Origin: Acidobacteriota bacterium
GTDB taxonomy: Bacteria > Acidobacteriota > Terriglobia > UBA7540
DNA: 43,231 nucleotides
NCBI GenBank assembly: GCA_021817045.1
Contig: JAKAWG010000040.1
Span: forward strand, 1 to 43,231
Reading direction: 5' to 3'
Position 1 is the stretch's first letter; each line of letters begins with the position of its first letter. Of this stretch, positions 25,798 to 32,006 are shown one piece after another. Both the position numbers and the translations under genes were made by a program. A model generated the notes under the pieces. That model saw nothing but the letters and a program-made list of their open reading frames with translations, ran no database searches and was not told where the DNA came from.

Positions 25798-28593
25798 ATG
25801 AACGAATCTTCCGATAAACCCGATGTGCTGGCTTTACCGAACATTGACGATTCAAAACCGGGGGACGAAAAGGGAGCCGAGCAGCGCCGCAGCACTCGGC
25901 TACTGGTCATGGTTCCAGTCACCTTCAGCGGCAAAAACGCCCAGGGTGATCCTTTTCGCGAGGAGACGCACACGCTCTCGGTTAACGGTCAGGGAGCGAG
26001 TCTCGCTACTTCCCAAGTCCTCGCACCGAGGACGATCGTTCTTCTTGAGAATACGTCGCTCGGTATTACGGCAAAGGCCAAGATCGTATCCTTCCGCAAA
26101 AATGATCCTATGCCCCATCAGGCCGGCGTCGAACTGCTTGAGCCCAAGAACATTTGGGGCATTCAATATCCGCCTCACGACTGGCGCCGGGCGCCACGTC
26201 CCGCGCCGGAGCCCGAGAGAGTCAGACCAAGTATTGGCGCGGCTGCAGACACTGCCCCTGCCGAAGAGCCACTTGACAAACACGCGGATGCTGCCGCCGC
26301 TCCTTCGCCGAGCGCCCGTGAAACTTTGATCTCTAATTCCGCTGCAACCCTTCCGGACCTTCACTCGCCCGCAATCGCGCCACCGCCTTCTGCCTCTCCC
26401 GAAGCGGTGGCTGAAAGACTTCTTAGAGCGGCGGGCTTAAAGCTCGCCAAGCTCGCCGGGCAGGTAGACGCCAGGTTGCAACAAAACGCAAATCAGGCAT
26501 TGGCCCGGCTGGACGAGCGCGAGCAGGCCCTGTCTTCGCTCGTTCGAGAGCTTGTGACCACTGGTGAAAAGGTCAGAGGAAGCCGCTCTGACCTTGAGGC
26601 ATTCCTTGCCCAGACCGAAGAGGCCAAGCAGACGGCGCAGCGTGAGCTGCAGGAAGCCTGCCACGTGTTCCGGCAAGACCTCCAGCGGGCTTCTGAGGAA
26701 CTTGTCGCCTCTTCCACCGAGAACCTCGGAAAGCGCTTGGCAGCCCAGCTTGAGTCGGCGGGTGAAGCGCTCATGGAAAAGGTACGATTCCTCGCTACGG
26801 AAGAAATCACCAGCGCGACCCGGGACTTCAAAGAGCAGGTGCGGTCTTTGGCCTCCCAGGTCGAAAGCCGCCTCACCTCCGAAACCGCAGACGTCGAGTC
26901 CTTTCATTCACGCGTTCTCAACGAAGCCGGGACGCGCCTCGAAGCGCTGTTAGATCCGGCTCTCCAGCAGTTTCAGATACAGCTTGAGCAAGCCGCTCAG
27001 GGCGTCACAGCAACGGTGCTTGAAAAACTAGCAGGTGACTGCTCCACAGCAGCCAAGCGCGAGATTGAATCGCGCCAGCCCGAAGCCCGCGAGCGCGCGA
27101 AAGATGAGATCGAGGCTATTGCGAGTGCCGCCGCCAATGACCTACGGGATCAGATCCAACGAATGACTGCAGATTTCCGCGATTCGGAGCTGCCTAGCCT
27201 CGCCGGACAACTCACCGCCCGCGCGTCAACCGAGCTGGAAGCCCGACGTGCGGGAATGGTTGTGCAAATGAAGGACGAGATCGAGGCCTCGTCCCGCTCC
27301 GTGATCGAGGCCGCCCGCGCCGAGCTTGAACAATCGGTGCGAAACCTTGAGACATCCCTCCTACCCAAACTCACTCAGAAAGTTAGCGCCCAAGCCGACT
27401 CCGAGTTGGAAGCCCGGCGTGCTGGAATGGTTGCGCAAGTGAAGGGTGAGATTGAGACCTCGGCCCGCTCCGTGATCAAGGCCGCCTGCGCCGAGCTTGG
27501 ACAATCGGTGCGAAACCTTGAGGCATCCGTCCTACCCGAACTCACTCAGAAAGTTAGCGCCCAGGCTGCCACCATGTTGGAAACCGCGCAGAATGATGCC
27601 ACTGCGAAGTCCAGATCTCAAGTAGAGGAAATGACGCAATCCGGCCTGGCCGATTTCCGCAAAATACTCGATGGCGCTGCGCAAGACACGCTGGATTCAG
27701 CACTGGCAGGCTTTGCCAGCCGCTCCACCGCGGACATCGCAGCGCAGCACGCGGAAGCGTTGAGAAGCTTTCAGGACGGTGCCGCGTCGGCTGCGCTTGC
27801 GGCGCAGGAGAGCCTTAAGTCCCAACTGCTGCTTCAATTGGAGGAGCAGAAAGCGGTGGCGGCGCAGATTGTCCAGAAACCGTCGGAAGAGATCGCTAAA
27901 TACGCGGAAGAAACGCTGACGATGGTCCGCGACCAATTGTCCGAGCTGCGCCGGGTCTCGCTCGACGAGATCCGAGGCCAGTTCGCAACCGTGACGCGCG
28001 GAACTCTAGCCTCTATCACGGAAGAAGCGCGCGCCACGGCCGAAGAATATCGGGCACAACTCCGCGAGGTGTTCGACGGCCTGAAGGAAAAGAGCGCGGC
28101 CGTTGCTGAAAGCACCATGAAGCACGCCTTGGAAGAAGCCCGTGAAACGGTGCTCCATCAATTACAAAAAGACGCGGAGGATTTAGGTTCTGCGGCTGTA
28201 GTCCACTTCCGAAGCAGTGCGGAGGAAGCCGCCCGCGAAGCCACCGACGCGATCAATAAGCAGGTTGGCGCCGCGGCCTTCGTGGTGAAAGACTGGGTTG
28301 ACCAAGCGGCAACTCGCCTGGAAGGTTACATCGGAAAAATGGAAACCAACTCGCAAAAAGCGCTTGAGGCAATTGAGGACCGGTCAATGACGATTTCAGG
28401 AATGGTGATGGAGAAAGTCACCCAAGAGTCCGAAGCGCTCATTGCCGACCTGCGACGACGCATTCAAAACGCAGCCTCTGCCCTCAGCACGAGCCTTGAA
28501 GACCACCCGCCATCCTCACCTTCCCCCGCCCTCGCCGGCAAGCCGGCGTCCTCCCCTGCCGAGCACCCGGACCACGTCTCCGAAAATCGGTGA
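25798..28593 (+). CDS. PilZ-domain protein with very long coiled coil
   Basis: A 931-aa protein (ATG 25798; the frame extends upstream to a TTG at 25732). Residues about 28-130 form a PilZ-like domain: RRSTRLLVMVPVTFSG and, later, GVELLEPKNIWGIQYPP. The expected D/N-x-S-x-x-G motif reads TLSVNGQG, so c-di-GMP binding is doubtful. A Pro/Ala-rich linker follows, then about 700 residues of Ala/Glu/Gln/Lys-rich heptad-like helix with no membrane span, predicted to be an extended coiled coil. Two adjacent 171-bp units (57 aa each, 27231-27401 and 27402-27572) are nearly identical. A related tandem-PilZ gene lies beyond the transposon. Role unknown; a scaffold or signalling function is inferred. 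Confidence 0.72.
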   Translation: MNESSDKPDVLALPNIDDSKPGDEKGAEQRRSTRLLVMVPVTFSGKNAQGDPFREETHTLSVNGQGASLATSQVLAPRTIVLLENTSLGITAKAKIVSFRKNDPMPHQAGVELLEPKNIWGIQYPPHDWRRAPRPAPEPERVRPSIGAAADTAPAEEPLDKHADAAAAPSPSARETLISNSAATLPDLHSPAIAPPPSASPEAVAERLLRAAGLKLAKLAGQVDARLQQNANQALARLDEREQALSSLVRELVTTGEKVRGSRSDLEAFLAQTEEAKQTAQRELQEACHVFRQDLQRASEELVASSTENLGKRLAAQLESAGEALMEKVRFLATEEITSATRDFKEQVRSLASQVESRLTSETADVESFHSRVLNEAGTRLEALLDPALQQFQIQLEQAAQGVTATVLEKLAGDCSTAAKREIESRQPEARERAKDEIEAIASAAANDLRDQIQRMTADFRDSELPSLAGQLTARASTELEARRAGMVVQMKDEIEASSRSVIEAARAELEQSVRNLETSLLPKLTQKVSAQADSELEARRAGMVAQVKGEIETSARSVIKAACAELGQSVRNLEASVLPELTQKVSAQAATMLETAQNDATAKSRSQVEEMTQSGLADFRKILDGAAQDTLDSALAGFASRSTADIAAQHAEALRSFQDGAASAALAAQESLKSQLLLQLEEQKAVAAQIVQKPSEEIAKYAEETLTMVRDQLSELRRVSLDEIRGQFATVTRGTLASITEEARATAEEYRAQLREVFDGLKEKSAAVAESTMKHALEEARETVLHQLQKDAEDLGSAAVVHFRSSAEEAAREATDAINKQVGAAAFVVKDWVDQAATRLEGYIGKMETNSQKALEAIEDRSMTISGMVMEKVTQESEALIADLRRRIQNAASALSTSLEDHPPSSPSPALAGKPASSPAEHPDHVSENR
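27231..27572 (+). repeat. Tandem 171-bp duplication inside the coiled-coil gene
   Basis: Two in-frame copies (27231-27401 and 27402-27572), each with ELEARRAGMV, SVRNLE and LTQKVSAQA. They differ only at scattered bases, so the duplication is recent. It lengthens the coiled coil by 57 residues. Confidence 0.85.
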
Positions 28594-28686
28594 AAGGCCG
28601 GCAGTCCCACGAAGCAGGACGCCGTGAGTAGCCTCTCGGTCGGCTGTCTTTGCCTTCTGCGCTCCCGACTTCCAGACTTCGCACCT

Positions 28687-28695
28687 CTGCTCCCA
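28687..28695 (+). repeat. Candidate target-site duplication, left copy
   Basis: CTGCTCCCA, repeated directly at 31909-31917 on the other side of the element. Nine bp suits IS1-family insertions. It lies 4 nt outside the recognisable inverted repeat (3 nt on the right), so the exact element ends are uncertain. Confidence 0.5.
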
Positions 28696-28699
28696 GATG

Positions 28700-28721
28700 G
28701 TGACCTAATTCTGTGTTGATG
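28700..28721 (+). repeat. Left terminal inverted repeat of the transposon
   Basis: Begins GTGACCTAATTCTGTG and continues to 28721; its complement lies at 31884-31905 with one mismatch. Confidence 0.85.
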
Positions 28722-28735
28722 CGGAAAGGAACTTG

Positions 28736-29395
28736 CTATGCCATCAAAGCGGATTCAAGCTCCGTCAGAAGGCGTATGTGGACTTCGGTTTCTAGGGGCG
28801 CATCAGAAAAGTACTTGTTGTCCGAAAACGGGACATTGTCTCGTCTTTGGATAGAGAATCGTCCTAACGGATGCTTTCTGAGGAGCTGGTCATGATCGAA
28901 TGAAATTATAGTAGGTTCATAAGGCGGTGCATCCTCGGCGTAACCTTGCACGGAATCCGTGAGGCTCGAACAAAACTTTTCCAAGGCCGGATGAAGTGAC
29001 GCCAACTTCGCGCTACTGTGAAACGTCAGCTGGCTAGCATATAGCCATCTCTTAACCGCTGTCGGAGGGTACTCGATCCCCAAATCCTTTCGAAGCCACT
29101 GGAAGGCTTCGGTTAGTAGGGTCTTAGAGTCGGATGTCGTTGTTCTCGTGTCCAGCGCTATGCCGAAGGCGAATATCATTAACTGATCAATAACAATGCC
29201 ATTGAACCTGCCAGTTGCGAAGGTTACGCCCTTCGTTTCATCGAAATCTTCCGCCAGCTGCGGAAATTTTTGGAAACCGTAGCGCTCTACAAGTTTTCTG
29301 GCAAGATCAGGGTAGTAGAGTTTCCCAAACGGATTAAGGTCAAAACTTTCTACAGAGGCAATTGCCCTAGCCAGGATTATTGCCGACAACTCCAT
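28736..29395 (-). CDS. Unknown third gene of the toxin-antitoxin operon
   Basis: I do not recognise the family. It is 219 aa from the ATG at 29395 (AAGGGG upstream); the frame extends further but that part overlaps the Xre gene. The start lies 29 nt inside the antitoxin gene, so the three genes form one translationally coupled unit. No membrane span or signal is seen. Notable stretches are FNGIVIDQLMIFAFGIALDT, WLYASQLTFHSSAKL, and near the C-terminus RFSIQRRDNVPFSDNKYFS. Possibilities are a TA-associated chaperone (as in SecB-type TAC systems, though I do not see SecB features), a second toxin or an effector. The stop is 14 bp from the terminal repeat, so it belongs to the element. Confidence 0.7.
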   Translation of the reverse strand: MELSAIILARAIASVESFDLNPFGKLYYPDLARKLVERYGFQKFPQLAEDFDETKGVTFATGRFNGIVIDQLMIFAFGIALDTRTTTSDSKTLLTEAFQWLRKDLGIEYPPTAVKRWLYASQLTFHSSAKLASLHPALEKFCSSLTDSVQGYAEDAPPYEPTIISFDHDQLLRKHPLGRFSIQRRDNVPFSDNKYFSDAPLETEVHIRLLTELESALMA

Positions 29396-29921
29396 ATAGG
29401 TACCCCTTTTCTGATTGCTTTTGCAAACTGCCAAATTGCCCAGTGAGGCGCTTAGCATCATCATCGCGGCTTAGATTTTCTGCGGCAGAATTCACAAGAG
29501 GTACATAGTCATCGCCAACCACTTTCCTCAGCTGCGGCACTTCTGTAAACTGAGAAGTCTCAGCAAAGGCAGGGTCTTTTTCGAAGGTTTCGCGCTGCAG
29601 TCCCTCAGGACTGAATTTAGCGGTTTCGTCCAGCAAACTTCCAAAGGTCTCAAAGCTGATTCTAAGCCTCACCCCGAGGGCATGAGCGATCTTGCGAAGA
29701 GTCTCTGTTTTCCAGGCCGAATAGTTAACATTCTCTAGTCGTGAGATGCCGGACTGTTTTGTGCCAATAAGTTCCGCAAGCTTTTCCTGATTCATTCCAC
29801 GCTGTTCTCGCAAAACCCTGATTTGGGTAGCAACGTAGGTATTGAGATAGTCCTCCGCGTAGGCGTAACGGTATTCTTCATCCGCAAATTCCTTCCGAAG
29901 ATCAGGTCGGTATTCTGACAT
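29367..29921 (-). CDS. Xre-family helix-turn-helix antitoxin/regulator
   Basis: A 184-aa protein with a Cro/C1-type HTH at about residues 32-87: LREQRGMNQEKLAELIGTKQ, then SGISRLEN and LRKIAHALGVRLRISFE. The long C-terminal part (about 95-184) is acidic and probably disordered, where HigA/Xre antitoxins often contact their toxin. It overlaps the upstream toxin gene by 20 bp and the downstream unknown gene by 29 bp. The toxin-first order is that of higBA systems. Likely autoregulator acting on the palindromes at 30321-30376. Confidence 0.83.
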   Translation of the reverse strand: MSEYRPDLRKEFADEEYRYAYAEDYLNTYVATQIRVLREQRGMNQEKLAELIGTKQSGISRLENVNYSAWKTETLRKIAHALGVRLRISFETFGSLLDETAKFSPEGLQRETFEKDPAFAETSQFTEVPQLRKVVGDDYVPLVNSAAENLSRDDDAKRLTGQFGSLQKQSEKGYLYGVVGNNPG

Positions 29922-30357
29922 GAGCGCATCTCCTAGAACGATCCGCGACCAAGGTATCTCGGTTCGACGCGGCCTTTTCCTTGTCCGACTCAGGGAGCCT
30001 GTTTCCTACCTCGATTGCCCCATGAAGAAGCGTGTACTCCCACTCGATATCGGAAGGTCCGCGACAAAGCATCGGACGGAGCATCACCCCATCAGCATGA
30101 ATGACCAGCTTGTAGATATGTTTCCGTATCGGCCCAGCAAGAAGCTTTGTTTGAACCGCGAGTTCGAATGGAAGTTGCTCAAGGCGATCCAACTTTTGAT
30201 TCAGTCTAGCAATTGCGCGGACGCTTAGCTTTTCGTCTTTGGCCCACCTGAGAATGACGTTTTCACCCCTGGCGGAAACGAAATCCCAAATCCTGGTCGA
30301 GCGTACCACGGGAAACCGTATAACGCAAGCGTTATCTTTGTATTTTACGATTGACAC
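29902..30357 (-). CDS. RelE/HigB-like toxin
   Basis: 151 aa from GTG 30357. The RelE-superfamily pattern is recognisable: a helix with NQKLDRLEQLPFELA, then LLAGPIRKHIYKLVIH, MLRPMLCRGPSD, EYTLLHGAIEVG, and a C-terminal helix with AASNRDTLVADRSRRCAH. Such toxins are mostly ribosome-dependent mRNA interferases. The stop lies inside the start of the Xre gene. The first 35 residues are atypical, so a later start is possible. The coding start is overlapped by an operator-like palindrome, consistent with autoregulation. Confidence 0.72.
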   Translation of the reverse strand: MSIVKYKDNACVIRFPVVRSTRIWDFVSARGENVILRWAKDEKLSVRAIARLNQKLDRLEQLPFELAVQTKLLAGPIRKHIYKLVIHADGVMLRPMLCRGPSDIEWEYTLLHGAIEVGNRLPESDKEKAASNRDTLVADRSRRCAHVRIPT

Positions 30358-30376
30358 TATATCACGCGCGTGTTAT
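30321..30376 (-). promoter_or_regulatory. Two operator-like palindromes at the toxin-antitoxin promoter
   Basis: TAACGC-AA-GCGTTA (30321-30334) lies inside the first codons of the toxin. ATATCACGCGCGTGTTAT (30359-30376), a palindrome with a perfect 10-bp core, lies just upstream of the GTG. The half-sites are alike (TAACGC against TAACAC), as expected for binding of an Xre-type autorepressor. Confidence 0.6.
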
Positions 30377-30400
30377 GTTAGTAGTATGCTTATGAAAACA

Positions 30401-30445
30401 AAAGGCCAGCAAGCGCGATCTGGTAAATCACGACTGCTGGCCTTT
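30401..30445. terminator. Strong stem-loop, 11-bp perfect stem
   Basis: AAAGGCCAGCA (30401-30411) pairs perfectly with TGCTGGCCTTT (30435-30445) across a 23-nt loop. On the minus strand the stem is followed by TGTTTTC, so it could stop leftward transcription before it enters the toxin-antitoxin operon. On the plus strand it precedes the tRNA-like genes. Confidence 0.55.
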
Positions 30446-30454
30446 GTGTCTTAT

Positions 30455-30524
30455 GGGGCTAGCTTTGGTGCCGCTGAGCGGGTCTGGACCGTGACAGCGG
30501 AGGGTTCGAACCCCTCTAGCTCCA
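30455..30524 (+). tRNA. tRNA-like sequence with degenerate D-arm
   Basis: A 7-bp acceptor stem (GGGGCTA with TAGCTCC, one G-U), discriminator A, and a perfect T-arm (GAGGG-TTCGAAC-CCCTC) are clear. The middle is too short (37 nt) for a normal cloverleaf. CCGCTG and CAGCGG can form a 6-bp stem enclosing CGG-GTCTGGA-CCG, whose seven-base loop would present anticodon CTG (Gln). A D-arm pairs poorly. Either a decayed tRNA, an unusual mobile-element tRNA or a tRNA mimic. No CCA is encoded. Confidence 0.4.
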
Positions 30525-30529
30525 TTTTG

Positions 30530-30602
30530 GTGACGGTAGCTCAATTGGCAGAGCGCCAGACTGTTAATCGGGTAAATGCGGGATCGTACCCCGTCCGTCA
30601 CC
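30530..30602 (+). tRNA. tRNA-Asn (GTT), divergent, carried by the transposon
   Basis: A complete cloverleaf of 73 nt: acceptor GTGACGG with CCGTCAC, D-arm GCTC-AATTGGCA-GAGC, anticodon loop CTGTTAA with GTT at 30563-30565, and T-stem GCGGG with CCCGT. Oddities: an A-G mismatch in the middle of the anticodon stem (CCAGA/TCGGG), and a T-loop reading ATCGTAC, so positions 54 and 58 are swapped relative to the universal T...A pair. No CCA is encoded. It lies inside the IS1-family element. Confidence 0.72.
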
Positions 30603-30612
30603 CTAATTTATC

Positions 30613-30645
30613 GCCCCGCCGTCAGTTGGTAGCTGGCAACGGGGC
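30613..30645 (+). other. Structured non-coding stem-loop upstream of the transposase
   Basis: GCCCCG pairs with CGGGGC, enclosing GTCAG-TTGGTAG-CTGGC (5 bp, 7-nt loop). The next 80 bases, up to the transposase ATG, also contain GGGCC and GGCCC words able to pair. No reading frame with coding character covers it. Confidence 0.4.
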
Positions 30646-30728
30646 CTGTCCTCGGGCCGAAGCCAAAGAACAGGGTTGCTACACCGCTGTCATTTTGGCC
30701 CACACGCCCGAAGAAAGCAAGGGTCAAA

Positions 30729-31664
30729 ATGACGTGCCACAGTTGCAAAATTGAGTGTAAGAGGTTTGGTAAAACTCGGAAGGGCCAGCAGCGCTATCGC
30801 TGCGATCAATGCCGAAAAACGTTCTCAGAGACTCGCAACGAGCACCTGGGCGGCATGTACACATCGCCCGAGGAAGTCGAGAACGTGGTGAGGCTCTTTG
30901 TTGAGGGGTGTTCAATCCGCTCGATTGGAAGAATAACCGGACTCCATCAAGCCACGATCCTCAAGGTTCTGGCGCTCGCTGCTTCTCGCTGTGAACGGCT
31001 TATGGAATCGAAGATTCATCGTCTGCCGGTTTCTGACGTTCAGTGCGATGAGATGTGGGGCTTCGTCTACTGCAAGGAGAAACGGAACACGACAGGAGAT
31101 CCCGAACGCGGGGATGCCTACTGCTTCGTTGCCATCGAGCGCAAAACCAAAATGGTCCTGGCTTGGCACCTGGGCAAGCGCACGGCGCACGATACCGAGG
31201 CTTTCACCGAAAAGCTGAACGAAGCCACAAGGGGACACTTCCAGATCACTACAGACGGCTTCGGCGCTTATCCCGAGGCCATCAGCTACAGCCTTGGAAC
31301 GCGGGTTGATTTCGCGCAACTCATCAAGGTCGACGCCGCACCAGCGGAGGACGAAACCCGCTACTCGCCAGCCAGAGTGGTGGAGGTCATCGCAAAGCCA
31401 GTATGGGGCCAGCCCGACCCTGAGAGGATTTGCACCTCTCATATCGAGAGGCAGAATTTGACCATGCGGATGCACATCCGCCGTCTCACTCGGTTAACGA
31501 ATGCGTTCTCGAAAAAGAGGGATAATCTGAAAGCGGCGCTTGCGCTACACTTCGGCTGGTACAACTTCTGCCGAACGCATAAGACGATTCAGGTAACACC
31601 GGCAATGGAAGCGGGGATAGCAACCCACGTGTGGACGATTGGGGAACTTTTGGGAGCCGCCTAA
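30729..31664 (+). CDS. IS1-family transposase
   Basis: A 311-aa single-frame transposase. The N-terminal zinc ribbon is formed by CHSC (3-6) and CDQC (25-28); an HTH follows (about 58-82, SIRSIGRITGLHQATILKV). The catalytic DDE residues are D107 in QCDEMWGF, D176 in TTDGFGAYP, and E240 in SHIERQNLTMR, the IS1-family signature region. Unlike classical IS1, no InsA/InsB frameshift is needed. AAGGGT precedes the ATG. It is apparently intact, so the element could still be mobile. Confidence 0.88.
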   Translation: MTCHSCKIECKRFGKTRKGQQRYRCDQCRKTFSETRNEHLGGMYTSPEEVENVVRLFVEGCSIRSIGRITGLHQATILKVLALAASRCERLMESKIHRLPVSDVQCDEMWGFVYCKEKRNTTGDPERGDAYCFVAIERKTKMVLAWHLGKRTAHDTEAFTEKLNEATRGHFQITTDGFGAYPEAISYSLGTRVDFAQLIKVDAAPAEDETRYSPARVVEVIAKPVWGQPDPERICTSHIERQNLTMRMHIRRLTRLTNAFSKKRDNLKAALALHFGWYNFCRTHKTIQVTPAMEAGIATHVWTIGELLGAA

Positions 31665-31678
31665 AGGGAGGGTGGCTT

Positions 31679-31900
31679 ATGGCAAGCAAGGAGAAACTAA
31701 AAGAGGTAGCCCGATTTGAGCAGGAAGGGTTCGTAATTCGGGTGCTCGATATTCCAGCTAAGACTCAAAGGGGGAAGCACCGCTTTTGGTTTCTCATCAA
31801 CCCCCGCGAGGCGAACTCATGGAGAGTTTGCAAGACAATCGGCTTTGCCCGGTCAGCTCAAGTATTTTTCGAGGCGGATACTCCATCAACACAAAATTAG
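31679..31900 (+). CDS. Small accessory protein of the transposon
   Basis: A 73-aa product starting MASKEKLKEVARFEQEG, with an excellent AAAGGGAGGG upstream of the ATG at 31679 and only 14 bp after the transposase stop. No known motif is apparent. It has a mixed alpha/beta look with FWFLINPREANSWRVCK in the centre. The stop codon falls inside the right terminal repeat, so the gene belongs to the element. It could be a transposition helper, but this is only inferred from position. Confidence 0.6.
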   Translation: MASKEKLKEVARFEQEGFVIRVLDIPAKTQRGKHRFWFLINPREANSWRVCKTIGFARSAQVFFEADTPSTQN

Positions 31901-31905
31901 GTCAC
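31884..31905 (-). repeat. Right terminal inverted repeat of the transposon
   Basis: Reverse complement begins GTGACCTAATTTTGTG; 21 of 22 bases match the left repeat. Confidence 0.85.
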
Positions 31906-31908
31906 TAC

Positions 31909-31917
31909 CTGCTCCCA
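31909..31917 (+). repeat. Candidate target-site duplication, right copy
   Basis: CTGCTCCCA, identical to 28687-28695. Confidence 0.5.
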
Positions 31918-31944
31918 AGACGCCTATAGGACATCGCACGGCAC

Positions 31945-31953
31945 TGTTATAAT
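31945..31953 (+). promoter_or_regulatory. Extended -10 promoter for the tandem PilZ gene
   Basis: TG-T-TATAAT, a perfect extended -10, about 55 nt before the ATG at 32007 and just outside the transposon. Confidence 0.55.
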
Positions 31954-32006
31954 GGGAAATTCCTTGATCGCCGAACCATCATCGCACCGAACACGCCGGA
32001 ATTCCG

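Larger units (their letters stand above)
28696..31908 (+). mobile_element. IS1-family transposon carrying a toxin-antitoxin module and tRNA genes
   Basis: About 3.2 kb bounded by inverted repeats at 28700-28721 and 31884-31905 (21 of 22 identical) and by a 9-bp direct repeat. Contents from left: three leftward genes (unknown 219 aa, Xre antitoxin, RelE/HigB-like toxin), palindromic operators, a strong hairpin, a tRNA-like sequence, a tRNA-Asn, another structured stretch, the rightward IS1-family transposase and a 73-aa gene whose stop lies inside the right repeat. The interior is more AT-rich than the flanks. It separates two related PilZ genes, consistent with insertion into a resident locus. 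Confidence 0.75.

Noticed and set aside
30455..30524. tRNA-Sec (selC) candidate to match the selenoprotein
   Set aside because: An 8-bp acceptor stem can be drawn, but the molecule is about 70 nt, lacks a long variable arm, and no UCA anticodon is present.
30239..30754. 171-codon frame on the plus strand
   Set aside because: It crosses the toxin start, the hairpin and both tRNA sequences, so it is not a gene.
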